From: Alkalihalobacillus pseudalcaliphilus
GTDB lineage: Bacteria > Bacillota > Bacilli > Bacillales > Bacillaceae_D
Reading direction: 5' to 3'
NCBI RefSeq assembly: GCF_028610675.1
Contig: NZ_JAQQWS010000001.1
Coordinates: 868,001-932,000 of the forward strand
DNA length: 64,000 nt
Positions 16,850 to 25,403 of the stretch are shown here, piece by piece (positions within the stretch are counted from its first letter, which is position 1; each line of letters opens with the position of its first letter). The notes below the pieces were generated by a model. That model ran no database searches. It saw nothing but the letters and a program-made list of their open reading frames with translations, and was not told the DNA's origin. The position numbers were made by a program, and so were the translations under genes.

Positions 16850-17638
16850 GTGAATTTTTTTAAGTTTTTCTATAAATGTTTATACAACTTTAAAGCGTTA
16901 GCATATTCGCGGTTACAGCCAATTACGAAATCGCTTTTTCATGTAACCGTCATGACCTTTATTGCTTTCTTACCATTTATCATTGTTTCTAGCGTTACCT
17001 TACAAAATCAATTAAATCAGATTGAAGCACTTGTCGAATCGGAACTCCCAGACTTCTCCATTACCTCACATCAATTAGTGAGTGAAATAAGCGAACCCTT
17101 TGTTCAGCATTCAGGTACAACAGGTTATTTCATCGTTGACCCACAAAACGAATTAGATGAGCAGACTATATTAGAATATGGGAATGGCGTTGCTTTATTA
17201 CAAAACGGTTTAATCACCTTTTCAGATGGTCAAAGTCAAGAGATTTCCTATACGTTACTAGGCGTTGATCAAATGTCACGGGATCAAATTCTCGAGCACT
17301 TAGCCGATTTATCTGGTTTTATGCCCATCATGCTTACACTTATCAGCTTTTTTAATTATGCAAGCTTGTTAGGTACTACATTTCTAGGTATTACTCTTCT
17401 AGGGTTAGTTGGCCTTCTCATGAAAGGTAAACGAAAACAATTACAATATAAGCATCTCTGGGTGATGAGTGCTTATTCAATTACATTACCTGTTATTCTT
17501 TTCGGTTGGATGGAAGTGCTTGTAGAAGTCCCTGCACTACTTTTAATCATCGCTTGTATAGGTATGTTATATGGTGCCGTTCGTCAAGTTCCAATCCCAA
17601 AACCACGACCAACCCGCCCTAATAAACAACCCCATTAA
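16850..17638 (+). CDS. yqgB: DUF1189 integral membrane protein (YqgB-like)
   Basis: A 262-residue protein with an N-terminal membrane segment (about 29-52), an outside domain (about 53-150) and three or four further membrane segments (158-240), ending in a basic, proline-rich tail (VPIPKPRPTRPNK). This layout and the opening FFKFFYKCLYNFK match DUF1189 proteins such as B. subtilis YqgB, whose function is unknown (some relatives are linked to maltose systems). The start is GTG with AAAGGAG 6 nt upstream. It ends at a bidirectional terminator shared with the NfeD gene. Confidence 0.8.
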   Translation: MNFFKFFYKCLYNFKALAYSRLQPITKSLFHVTVMTFIAFLPFIIVSSVTLQNQLNQIEALVESELPDFSITSHQLVSEISEPFVQHSGTTGYFIVDPQNELDEQTILEYGNGVALLQNGLITFSDGQSQEISYTLLGVDQMSRDQILEHLADLSGFMPIMLTLISFFNYASLLGTTFLGITLLGLVGLLMKGKRKQLQYKHLWVMSAYSITLPVILFGWMEVLVEVPALLLIIACIGMLYGAVRQVPIPKPRPTRPNKQPH

Positions 17639-17640
17639 CA

Positions 17641-17682
17641 AAGAAAAAACCTCAAGTAACTCATAGTTACCGAGGTTTCTTT
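17641..17682. terminator. Bidirectional terminator
   Basis: Stem AAAGAAA-AACCTC with inner GTAAC pairs with GTTAC and GAGGTTTCTTT, between converging genes. Confidence 0.88.
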
Positions 17683-17684
17683 CG

Positions 17685-18332
17685 TTATTCAGCTTTTTCC
17701 TCTTCATCAAGCTCTTTAATAAGGATTCTCGTTCCATCAACAGATACGACCTTCACATCAATCCCTGATTGAATCCATTGACTTCCACTTGTCGCACTAT
17801 ACCCTTCACCATCAATCTCAACTGTACCAGTCGGGCGAAAAGGACTGAGTGTTTTCCCTCGTTTTCCTACAAGCTCTTTATACCCTTCGTTAATGGAATT
17901 ATAGCCCATTTCACTCGATAACTTATCTTTTAACGTCATCTTAGCCCACATATTCCGAGATGGGAATACTTTCAAGAATAAAAACGAACTAAATCCACCA
18001 ATTAGAAAGGCCATTGAAACTAAAAATCCATAAACTAAATCAGGAGATGGAATCGCTAAACCAGCAATCATTAAAATAATACCGATTATAGAAACGGTTC
18101 CATCCGTAAGAACCTTTCCATCAAAAATAATGAGAAGTAAACCAATAATGTATAGAAGAAGAACCCAATAACCTATATCACCGCTTAAATGGTAGGTAAA
18201 GTACGTACCCATTATGGCCGTCCCTAATATCGCAAACAAACCTTTTGCACGTACAAGTAATTCTCCAAATAAAAATAACGTCCCAAGTAAAATAACAATA
18301 AATCCAACTACAGCATGATCAAGCCATTCCAT
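17685..18332 (-). CDS. NfeD-family membrane protein
   Basis: A protein of about 215 residues. It has five hydrophobic segments (about 5-140) followed by a C-terminal OB-fold domain (about 150-205) with GKTLSPFRPTGTVEIDGE and a terminal V-V-SVDGTRILIKEL, the hallmark of short NfeD proteins that accompany flotillins in membrane microdomains. No flotillin is adjacent here; floA lies 40 kb away with a second, longer NfeD. I place the start at the ATG of MEWLDHAV (18332), since AAGGAGG is 7 nt upstream; a longer frame from 18368 lacks a ribosome site. Confidence 0.85.
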   Translation of the reverse strand: MEWLDHAVVGFIVILLGTLFLFGELLVRAKGLFAILGTAIMGTYFTYHLSGDIGYWVLLLYIIGLLLIIFDGKVLTDGTVSIIGIILMIAGLAIPSPDLVYGFLVSMAFLIGGFSSFLFLKVFPSRNMWAKMTLKDKLSSEMGYNSINEGYKELVGKRGKTLSPFRPTGTVEIDGEGYSATSGSQWIQSGIDVKVVSVDGTRILIKELDEEEKAE

Positions 18333-18776
18333 GCCACGACCTCCTTTTTCTATATGTACGGAATTCATGTAAGTAAAGTTTCACTTCATATGTAAAAAAT
18401 CTTTATCATCATTATAACAGCTTTACACACAAAGTTCTAAGAAGATACATTATTCTTTATTAACTCCATCACTAAATGTCATTTTGCAAGAACAAACACA
18501 TCAAATTCAAAGTTCCGCTTCCAGCAAATATCATTTCATGTTTTACCTGGTGGCTATTTATCCATCAGCGGTTTTGAGGATACTCACATTAAGCCGTTGC
18601 CCCGCCACTTTTTTGGAAAATAGCTCGAAAGAAGTTTTCAAAAAAAAAAGAATCAGTGCACCGCTCAAATAGCCCAATCAAAAAAAGAGAGCGACATTTA
18701 AGAACCAAGTGTTTTTGACCGTTTGCCTTAGAGTCAAATATTAAGGAACGTCAGCTCTAATCTTTTCGCAAAAAAA
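18333..18776. other. Intergenic region, no recognised feature
   Basis: AT-rich with runs of A. I see no repeat core and no convincing gene. Confidence 0.4.
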
Positions 18777-18804
18777 GAATGCAAAAGATAAATCCTTTGC
18801 ATTC
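18777..18804 (-). terminator. Terminator of the ypuA-like gene
   Basis: GAATGCAAA/TTTGCATTC stem followed by seven T on the minus strand. Confidence 0.88.
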
Positions 18805-18819
18805 TGCTTCAGCTTGTTC

Positions 18820-19704
18820 CTAGTTACTAGAACTAAACCAATCTCTAATACTGTCAATCACACTGCTCACAAAACCCAAAAATTTCTCAATAAAATTTTG
18901 CGTACTTTCTTGGTTCAAAAACTCACCAAGATTGTCTCTTACCTTTGAAATTTGATCCTGCACTTGATCCCAATTTATATTCAAATCCTTCATTCTCATA
19001 AATAACGAAACCAATCCATCTAATTCTGTATCAGACAAAGTAATCCCTAATTCCTCAGCAATCCGTCTAATTAACTCTCGCAAATCATCTTCAGATTGAA
19101 CGGGGTTATCAGCAATTTCTTCTTTAATCCGATTCATCAGCTCTGTCGCTTTTTCAACACCAATTGACTCACCAAGCTCAGAAGTTTTTACAATCTCTTC
19201 ATTCGCTACTTGCTTTTGTTCCTCAGGTATCACCGTATCCGTAGCGATTTCATACGCTTTAATTAATCCCGTTAATGCCCCTGTACCCGACACACTAAAT
19301 GGAGCTGTTACATAGACATCAGCATCCTCTACACCAGCCGTAATTAAGGCATTAGCATACATACCCTCTGATACCCAATAGATATTATTCGTTTCTACCG
19401 TAATACCATTTCCTGCATCAGCTAATGTAATTTTCGAGGATGAAATCGTCCGCGAGCCAATCGTACTTGCATTCACATATTCCCCTAAATATTGATGTTC
19501 TTCTTCATTAGTCACATAGATAACTTCTACTTCATCTTCTTTGACGCCCATATCACTTAAAACACTTTGTTTTTGTTCAGCACTTAAATCCTGACCTAAA
19601 GTAACAATTACATCTCCTGGAACTGCGTCAGCAAATGCGAATGTAGGCCATAATAAGGCAAAAATCATTACACTTATCAGTGCCGTCTTCCATCTCTTTA
19701 TCAT
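18820..19704 (-). CDS. ypuA: DUF1002 secreted protein (YpuA-like)
   Basis: A protein of about 294 residues with a Sec signal peptide (about 1-24, ending TFAFADAVPGD). It then has the DUF1002 fold (VIVTLGQDLSAEQK, VTNEEEHQYLG, TVETNNIYWVSEGMYANAL) and a C-terminal helical part (170-290). It is probably exported or anchored at the envelope. B. subtilis YpuA belongs to this family and has no firm biochemical function. The frame opens at a TTG at 19725, but AAAGGGG lies 9 nt before the ATG at 19704 (MIKRWK), so I use that. Monocistronic. Confidence 0.85.
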   Translation of the reverse strand: MIKRWKTALISVMIFALLWPTFAFADAVPGDVIVTLGQDLSAEQKQSVLSDMGVKEDEVEVIYVTNEEEHQYLGEYVNASTIGSRTISSSKITLADAGNGITVETNNIYWVSEGMYANALITAGVEDADVYVTAPFSVSGTGALTGLIKAYEIATDTVIPEEQKQVANEEIVKTSELGESIGVEKATELMNRIKEEIADNPVQSEDDLRELIRRIAEELGITLSDTELDGLVSLFMRMKDLNINWDQVQDQISKVRDNLGEFLNQESTQNFIEKFLGFVSSVIDSIRDWFSSSN

Positions 19705-20200
19705 TCCATCGACCCCTTTTTTCAAATACCAAACTCTTTTTATTTGACCCTACTACTATAGAAAACACGTTTCCAGACCAAAACAAAAGGGTCTTTATAC
19801 CTATTTACAAAGATAAATCATTTGTAAAATTGTTAAACAAGATACATATTCCTACAAATTCATCATTTCCATCACATTACTACTTTCTCATTCATAAAAT
19901 AATGACTTTTTTATTATCCGGAACTCTGTAGCAAAAAAGGAAATTACGACTTTGTTCTCCTTAGCTAGACAACTTATTCTTTTCATTTCTCATTTGAAGT
20001 CGATTTTTTTGGAAATATTTATGTTATAAATGTTATTCGCTTCACATATACTATAACCATGTGATCTGTCTTACAAAACCCACCTGACGGAGCACCATTC
20101 ACTCCGCCACCAACAAAGATGAAGTAGTGGCTGACTTTATAAATAGTTGGCTCGTCGTTTACAACTCCATCATCATGAGAAGTCGCACGCATAAAAAGGG
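19705..20200. other. Intergenic region, no recognised feature
   Basis: Nothing supports a gene. It should contain the promoter of the ypuA-like gene at its left end. Confidence 0.4.
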
Positions 20201-20290
20201 AGCAGTGTCCTGTTAAGTCATCTATCGGAAGATGGATGACCAACTAACTTCAAGGCACAACCTTTCCCCCCTAAGTTCACTTTTATATAA
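20201..20290 (-). repeat. Type 2 intergenic repeat abutting the yqfZ ribosome site
   Basis: On the minus strand it reads TTATATAAAAGTGAACTTAG, GTTGTGCCTTGAAGTTAG, GTCATCCATCTTCC and GGACACTGCTCCC. Its leader end stops at the yqfZ Shine-Dalgarno (20291). Confidence 0.7.
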
Positions 20291-20305
20291 AAGGAGGACA
20301 TGCTA

Positions 20306-20668
20306 TTGAAAAAACTGTTGTTTATTATCCTAACATTTATTACCCTGACTAGCATTTATTACGATTTATCGGTAGGTACATTACCTGCTAAGTCTAACAG
20401 TTCCGTAGAAGCAGCTGAAAAAAGCGAACTGGCACATAACGCAAATGAGCCGAAAAAAGAACATGAATCACCTTCCACACTTTCCTATCAGGAAGTAATC
20501 GTCGAACCAGGATATACCGTCTTATCTATCGTTGAACATTTACATACAGGTCCCATTTCCGCATCCATCCAAGAGGTGATTTTTGACTTTCAAGAGCTTA
20601 ACCCTGGTGTTAGTGCTGAAAAAATCCAAATTGGACAAACGTATTTGTTCCCGCTCTATCAAGAGTAA
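20306..20668 (+). CDS. yqfZ: LysM-domain protein (YqfZ-like)
   Basis: A protein of about 120 residues. A hydrophobic N-terminal segment (2-20) acts as signal anchor, residues 30-60 are polar, and the C-terminal half looks like a single LysM domain (EVIVEPGYTVLSIVEHL, FQELNPGVSAEKIQIGQTYLFPL), so it should bind peptidoglycan outside the membrane. An ATG at 20300 is only 2 nt from AAGGAGG. The TTG at 20306 is 8 nt away and better placed, so I prefer it. B. subtilis also has yqfZ next to ispG. A type 2 repeat directly precedes the ribosome site. Confidence 0.78.
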   Translation: MKKLLFIILTFITLTSIYYDLSVGTLPAKSNSSVEAAEKSELAHNANEPKKEHESPSTLSYQEVIVEPGYTVLSIVEHLHTGPISASIQEVIFDFQELNPGVSAEKIQIGQTYLFPLYQE

Positions 20669-20855
20669 TGAGATATTCTTATCATTGAGGTAACCTATAT
20701 TTTTTACCATTTACAGTCGAATCGAATAAGAATTGATACGTGACTAAAGCTCTTGTGAGATATTTCTTGCCAAATGAATTAAGTCATTGATAAAATAAGA
20801 TCGTAACTGAATCGAGCGAATGACATATTCCTCGTATAAAAGGAGCGATTGGTCT

Positions 20856-21959
20856 ATGACCACACTAACACATCGTACAAACACACGCCCCGTCAAGGTA
20901 GGTAATTTGACGATTGGTGGAAACGATGAAATTATTATTCAAAGTATGACAACAACCAAAACACACGATGTTGAAGCAACTGTCGCTGAAATCAATCGAT
21001 TAGAAGAAGCTGGTTGCCAAGTTGTTCGAGTAGCTTGTCCTGATATGAGAGCAGCAGAAGCAATTGCTGATATAAAGGCACGTATTAATATCCCTCTAGT
21101 TGTTGATATTCACTTCGATTATAAGCTAGCTTTAAAAGCGATTGAAGGTGGCGCAGATAAGATTAGAATTAATCCTGGTAACATCGGTCGTCGTGAAAAG
21201 GTTGAAGCCGTTGTAAAAGCAGCAAAAGAAAAAGGGATCCCAATTCGAATTGGCGTTAATGCCGGTTCTCTTGAAAAGAAAATTCTCGAGAAATACGGCT
21301 ACCCGACCGCAGATGGAATGGTTGAAAGTGCCTTACATCACATTAAAATCTTAGAAGACTTAGACTTCCATAATATTATCGTATCAATGAAAGCCTCAGA
21401 TGTTCACTTAGCTATTGAAGCCTACGAAAAAGCGGCAAAAGCGTTTGACTACCCACTACACCTTGGGATTACAGAGAGTGGAACATTATTTGCTGGAACC
21501 GTCAAAAGTGCAGCAGGTTTAGGTGCTATTTTAAACATGGGGATTGGTAATACAATGCGTATTTCACTAAGTGCCGATCCTGTGGAAGAAGTAAAAGTTG
21601 CACGTGAGCTTCTCAAAACATTCGGATTAGCGTCGAACGCGGCAACTCTAATCTCCTGTCCGACATGCGGGAGAATTGAGATTGATTTAATTAGTATCGC
21701 CAATGAAGTGGAGGAATACATTTCGACCATTAAAGCACCACTTAAAGTAGCTGTATTAGGTTGTGCGGTGAATGGGCCTGGAGAGGCTCGTGAAGCTGAC
21801 ATCGGTATTGCAGGTGCGAGAGGTGAAGGCCTTTTATTCATGAAAGGTAAAACAGTTCGTAAAGTACCGGAAGAAACCATGGTCGAAGAACTAAAAATAG
21901 AAATTGATAAGCTTGCAGAAGAACATTATGCCAAGCAACGTGAATTAGAAAAAGCATAA
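20856..21959 (+). CDS. ispG: 4-hydroxy-3-methylbut-2-en-1-yl diphosphate synthase
   Basis: The penultimate enzyme of the MEP isoprenoid pathway: it reductively converts methylerythritol cyclodiphosphate to HMBPP with a [4Fe-4S] cluster. About 367 residues. An N-terminal TIM barrel (VKVGNLTIGG, GGADKIRINPGNIG, LGITESGT) is followed by a C-terminal cluster domain with SCPTCGR and GCAVNGPGE, giving the three cluster cysteines and the conserved glutamate. AAAGGAG precedes the ATG at 20856; a frame extension to 20820 has no ribosome site. The terminator hairpin starts within its last codons. IspH, the next enzyme, is encoded at 34024. Confidence 0.97.
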   Translation: MTTLTHRTNTRPVKVGNLTIGGNDEIIIQSMTTTKTHDVEATVAEINRLEEAGCQVVRVACPDMRAAEAIADIKARINIPLVVDIHFDYKLALKAIEGGADKIRINPGNIGRREKVEAVVKAAKEKGIPIRIGVNAGSLEKKILEKYGYPTADGMVESALHHIKILEDLDFHNIIVSMKASDVHLAIEAYEKAAKAFDYPLHLGITESGTLFAGTVKSAAGLGAILNMGIGNTMRISLSADPVEEVKVARELLKTFGLASNAATLISCPTCGRIEIDLISIANEVEEYISTIKAPLKVAVLGCAVNGPGEAREADIGIAGARGEGLLFMKGKTVRKVPEETMVEELKIEIDKLAEEHYAKQRELEKA

Positions 21960-21980
21960 GCCTATGGGCCTATGCTTTTT
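21949..21980 (+). terminator. ispG terminator
   Basis: AAAAAGCATA/TATGCTTTTT stem overlapping the ispG stop, followed by CTTTT. Confidence 0.85.
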
Positions 21981-22024
21981 CTTTTGGATCATAAAACTCA
22001 ATTGCTCCTCTAATGTTTAACTGT

Positions 22025-22543
22025 TTAGAAAAATGGGGAGAAAAATAAACTTAAAACAATCGAAACGGCACCTATCCCAATTGCCCAATTACCAAGTGCC
22101 TTTGCTCCATAATGTCGAGCCACAAAACCAAGCACAATACCAGCTGCTCCAAGCAATACTGGCAAGAAGAACAGTGATAAGAAGGACAGAACAAATGCAA
22201 ATGTACCCATCCCTCTTCCTCCAACAGGTGTATCAGGCGTTTCATCATATTCGACGTTTTGACGACTATCACGAGCAACATATTCATTTTCATCAAATGG
22301 ACGGCCACCTGGCGACATACCATTTAATGCAGCATACTCCGCTGCAGTCTCCTCGTTATAATCTCTACCATCCCGACGATTTTGATTTATTTCACTATTC
22401 TGATACTCACTTGACTCTTCTTCATTTTCAATTGACCTAGTGTCACGACGTCCACCTGCGTCTGTGTTCAAAAAAGTTAACGATGGATCGTTTTCATCTA
22501 CGAGTCGTACCGGATCGGTTGGATATTCTTTTTTTTCATCCAT
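22025..22543 (-). CDS. yqfX: YqfX-like membrane protein
   Basis: A protein of about 172 residues. The first 105 are acidic and disordered (rich in E, N, R, Y). Residues 110-172 form two to three hydrophobic segments rich in glycine and alanine (LLGAAGIVLGFVARHYGAKAL), like DUF4190-type small membrane proteins. The place opposite ispG matches B. subtilis yqfX, of unknown function. GAGGGA precedes an ATG at 22543 (a TTG at 22546 also opens the frame). It converges on ispG. Confidence 0.75.
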   Translation of the reverse strand: MDEKKEYPTDPVRLVDENDPSLTFLNTDAGGRRDTRSIENEEESSEYQNSEINQNRRDGRDYNEETAAEYAALNGMSPGGRPFDENEYVARDSRQNVEYDETPDTPVGGRGMGTFAFVLSFLSLFFLPVLLGAAGIVLGFVARHYGAKALGNWAIGIGAVSIVLSLFFSPFF

Positions 22544-22826
22544 CAAAATCCCTCACTTTCTTCATAATAGAGGAGCTTTCTTAGTATGACGCAGAATTAA
22601 TTATTTATCGCAGACAATCTTTGCATACTTAGGAAAAGCTAGACCTATTAGCAAAAATCATGTATGGTATGAAGAGAAAACTTAATGAAGCATTTGCCCC
22701 TTCTCTTTAACAGTAGAAAGAACTTGCCTCAAACAGTTTTGTTGAGATTTTTTACGATTTGGCTTTTAGGAGTTCATTCATACATGAGATTAGGAATGCT
22801 TTAAAATACAAGTGGAGTGATAAACC

Positions 22827-23411
22827 ATGAGAGAAAAAAAACGCTTTGGCTTAGATATTGATGGAACAGTAACTGATCCCGCTACTTTTATTCCTTATTT
22901 AAACCGAGATTTTAATAAAACATTACATTTAGATGATTTAACTGAATATGACTTAACTTCTGTCCTTAACATTACTACGAATGAGTTTTGGGATTGGATG
23001 GAACTAAACGAGCAGAATATTTACCTTGAGGCAAAAATGGCTGCTGATGCTGAAGAAACGATACATGAATGGTCCCAAAATCATACCCTTATTTACATTA
23101 CCGCTCGGAGAAATCATTTGTTTGATGCGACAAAACAATGGTTTTCAAATAGTAAACTACCTTATGATGAGATTGAAATGGTTGGAAAACATGATAAGAT
23201 TGAGGCTGTTCGCAAGCACAACATTGATATCTTTTTTGAGGATAAACATGACAATGCAGTGGCAATAGCTGAAGAGTTTGACATCCCAGTCATTTTATTA
23301 GATACACCTTACAATAGACTGGCCGCACCAAAAAATGTGATTCGAACGTATAATTGGCAGGAAGCCAAGGCTTGGGTAAATGATTGGTTACGCGAAACCA
23401 GTAAAGTTTAA
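22827..23411 (+). CDS. yqfW: HAD-family nucleotidase (YqfW, 5'-nucleotidase/NT5C type)
   Basis: A 194-residue HAD-superfamily phosphatase. Motif I is GLDIDGTV (residues 8-15, nucleophile and acid aspartates), motif II T in YITARRN, motif III a K near 130, and motif IV EDKHDNAVAIA. This matches the NT5C/YqfW group of predicted deoxyribonucleotidases; substrate not proven. GGAG lies 9 nt before the ATG. A strong terminator follows at 23415. It is a single-gene unit between yqfX and zur, as in B. subtilis. Confidence 0.85.
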   Translation: MREKKRFGLDIDGTVTDPATFIPYLNRDFNKTLHLDDLTEYDLTSVLNITTNEFWDWMELNEQNIYLEAKMAADAEETIHEWSQNHTLIYITARRNHLFDATKQWFSNSKLPYDEIEMVGKHDKIEAVRKHNIDIFFEDKHDNAVAIAEEFDIPVILLDTPYNRLAAPKNVIRTYNWQEAKAWVNDWLRETSKV

Positions 23412-23414
23412 GAC

Positions 23415-23445
23415 AAAAAAACCGCTTAGCTAAGCGGTTTTTTTT
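23415..23445 (+). terminator. yqfW terminator
   Basis: Near-perfect AAAAACCGCTTAG/CTAAGCGGTTTTT palindrome followed by T run; works in both directions. Confidence 0.92.
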
Positions 23446-23460
23446 ATAAAAATTGACTAA

Positions 23461-23625
23461 AGCTCATTTGCGGAGCGTTAATCCCACTACCGATAATCAT
23501 GCTCCGAGACAATCACTTGGCGCTGAGCTAATCCACTACACCACTGCTTCTCAACTCTTACACTATTTCCCACGGGAGTCTCCACCATGACTTGCCCGCT
23601 AGCTATGTGCTCCTCTTAAGAACAT
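23461..23625 (+). repeat. Type 1 intergenic repeat
   Basis: TGCGGAGCGTTAATCCC, core CACTACCGATAATCATGCTCCG, GAGACAATCACTTG, GCGCTGAGCTAATCC and CCCACGGGAGTCTCCACCATG are all present. It lies downstream of both yqfW and zur. Confidence 0.8.
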
Positions 23626-23653
23626 ATAATGAGCAAAGTCCATTCTACTTTCA

Positions 23654-24076
23654 TCATTGACACTGGCCACATTTTCCATATATTTCGAATTTATGTCCAG
23701 TTACCTCAAAATCTGAAAACTGCACTTGCGATTCAATTTGTAAACCTTCCATAGGACACGTTTGGATATGGGCCGTTTTGCCACAATCTAGACAGATTAA
23801 ATGATGGTGATGGTGATCGGTAGAGCAGCGAAAACGAAACCTCTTCTCCCCTTCAAGTTCAGTTGTTTCTAAAATATCTAAATCCGTAAACAATGATAAA
23901 TTTCGATAAATCGTATCAAAGCTCAAACCAGGGTATTCATCGTTCATTGCTTCTAATACCTCTTTTGCCGAGATGTATCTTTTTTCATCCGAGAAAAGCT
24001 TTAACATTTCTTCACGTTTGCCCGTATGCTTATAACCACTTTCCTTTAATCGAATCATTGCTTCTTTGATGTCCAT
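23654..24076 (-). CDS. zur: Zinc uptake regulator Zur (Fur family)
   Basis: A 140-residue Fur-family repressor that, when bound to zinc, blocks zinc uptake genes. Residues 1-75 form a winged helix (KRYISAKEVLEAM, LSFDTIYRNLSLF), followed by a His-rich metal site (CSTDHHHHHLICLDCGK) and a terminal YGKCGQC; CxxC pairs hold the structural zinc. It is the last gene of the zinc operon, 33 nt after the second permease, so it would be controlled by the Zur box at 27077. B. subtilis zur (yqfV) has the same neighbours on its left. Confidence 0.93.
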   Translation of the reverse strand: MDIKEAMIRLKESGYKHTGKREEMLKLFSDEKRYISAKEVLEAMNDEYPGLSFDTIYRNLSLFTDLDILETTELEGEKRFRFRCSTDHHHHHLICLDCGKTAHIQTCPMEGLQIESQVQFSDFEVTGHKFEIYGKCGQCQ

Positions 24077-24109
24077 TTCAAATTCCTCCCGTGCGATATG
24101 GATGTATCA

Positions 24110-24949
24110 TTAGACTTTTACCTTACTCCATTTCTTCGTTGTGAAAAGAACTGCAAATAATATCAACAAAGCCGCCACCACAATAGTCCCTCCTGGTGCA
24201 AGCTGAAAATGATAAGAAAAATAGATACCTGCTAAAACAGCTATCATACTAAATGCGACACTGAAAAATAACAGATGTTTGAAGCTTCTAGAAAGCTGGA
24301 TACTGGCTGCCACTGGTATAACCATAAGAGCCCCAACAAGTAAGATACCTACAACCTTCATCGATAAAGATATAACTAAGGCCACTAAAAAAGAGAAAAC
24401 AAAATTGCTAAGCTTCACAGATACCCCGGAAACTTTGGCATGCTCTATATCAAAAGCGATCGAAATGAATTCTTTATAAAAAACGATGACAATTATAATA
24501 ATGATAAGTGCCGCAATCATAATAAATTGTAAATCCTCTACCGTTACACTAACAATACTTCCAAATAAATAAGCGTACCATTCTTGTGTACTACTGTTAG
24601 AAATACTAATAAATACCGCACTTAAACCAATACCTGCAGACAAAATAATAGGAATGGCTAGTTCTTGAAAATGCGGATACACTTGTCTTAACTTTTCGAT
24701 TAAAAGTGAACCAATTAAGGCAAATGCAACACCCATGTATAAAGGATTAACCTCAAGGTTCCAAATAGACAAGCTACTTAGCAACACCCCTGCTGAGATT
24801 CCTGTTAATGTAATATGAGATAGTGATTCTGAAATGATCGAAACTCGCCTCACTAGTAAAAACGAACCAATTATCGGTGCGATTAAGGCAATTATAATTC
24901 CAGCTAACACACCTCTTTCAATAAAATTCAATTCATTTAACCATTCCAT
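24110..24949 (-). CDS. Zinc/manganese ABC transporter permease, second copy (ZnuB-like)
   Basis: A 279-residue permease with about eight membrane segments. It has the ABC-3 family motif LVRRVSIISESLSHITLTGI (about 35-54) and PVAASIQLSRSFKHLL near 215-230, the coupling region to the ATPase. It is a diverged paralogue of the permease at 25404. I use the ATG at 24949 (MEWLNE), which has AGGAG 8 nt upstream, instead of the frame opening at 24976. A type 1 repeat, about 430 bp of non-coding DNA, separates it from the first permease. The two may form a heterodimer, or one may be a spare copy. Confidence 0.88.
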   Translation of the reverse strand: MEWLNELNFIERGVLAGIIIALIAPIIGSFLLVRRVSIISESLSHITLTGISAGVLLSSLSIWNLEVNPLYMGVAFALIGSLLIEKLRQVYPHFQELAIPIILSAGIGLSAVFISISNSSTQEWYAYLFGSIVSVTVEDLQFIMIAALIIIIIVIVFYKEFISIAFDIEHAKVSGVSVKLSNFVFSFLVALVISLSMKVVGILLVGALMVIPVAASIQLSRSFKHLLFFSVAFSMIAVLAGIYFSYHFQLAPGGTIVVAALLILFAVLFTTKKWSKVKV

Positions 24950-25002
24950 TTTAATAACTCCTAGTTTTTTGATCATAACAATATATTCTTAATTTGCCTA
25001 GT

Positions 25003-25240
25003 TTTTTGTATGAAAGTAAGTGCGAACATGGTGCGTTGCTCGCCGCTACCGAAAAATATGCTCCGCGTCCTGCGGGGTGGCGCTGAGCTAACTGGCACAC
25101 GCCAGTGGATCTCAGCCCGCCACTACGTCCCGCGGGAGTCTCCTCATATTTTCGTCCGCTGTGTCACTGTTCATTCTCAAGTTCAACATCATTCTTACAA
25201 CAAATATGAAAAAGAACAAGAACAAAGTGAATGAAAAACC
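25003..25240 (+). repeat. Type 1 intergenic repeat, full-length copy
   Basis: Leader TTTTGTATGAAAGTAAG; core CGCCGCTACCGAAAAATATG; CCGCGTCCTGCGGGG (25064-25078); GCTGAG (25082-25087) and ACTGGC (25091-25096) paired with GCCAGT (25101-25106) and CTCAGC (25111-25116); CCCGCGGGA (25129-25137). The tail has AACATCATTCTTACAACAAA and CAAAGTGAATGA. It sits inside the zinc operon. The remaining stretch to 25403 shows no gene. Confidence 0.85.
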
Positions 25241-25403
25241 ACCAATTAAAGGATACATCTTTATGCTCCCAGACATTCTCTTGGCCTGTGCTAATCGATG
25301 TGTTCTTTTTTGGAGGATACACCGGAAATAGCTTTGATGCTAGCGTCTTTGAATAAAGTTCGATTCTTCTCCTTGTCGTCCTGTGCAGACTCCTACTAAC
25401 TTG

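Noticed and set aside
21449..21880. 143-codon minus-strand frame opposite ispG
   Set aside because: Antisense to a complete, well-conserved ispG with no ribosome site.
22033..22440. 135-codon plus-strand frame opposite yqfX
   Set aside because: Antisense shadow of the low-complexity yqfX gene; composition (H, Q, L) follows from the other strand.
25010..25234. 74-codon frame between the zinc permeases
   Set aside because: It coincides with the type 1 repeat and starts inside its leader.
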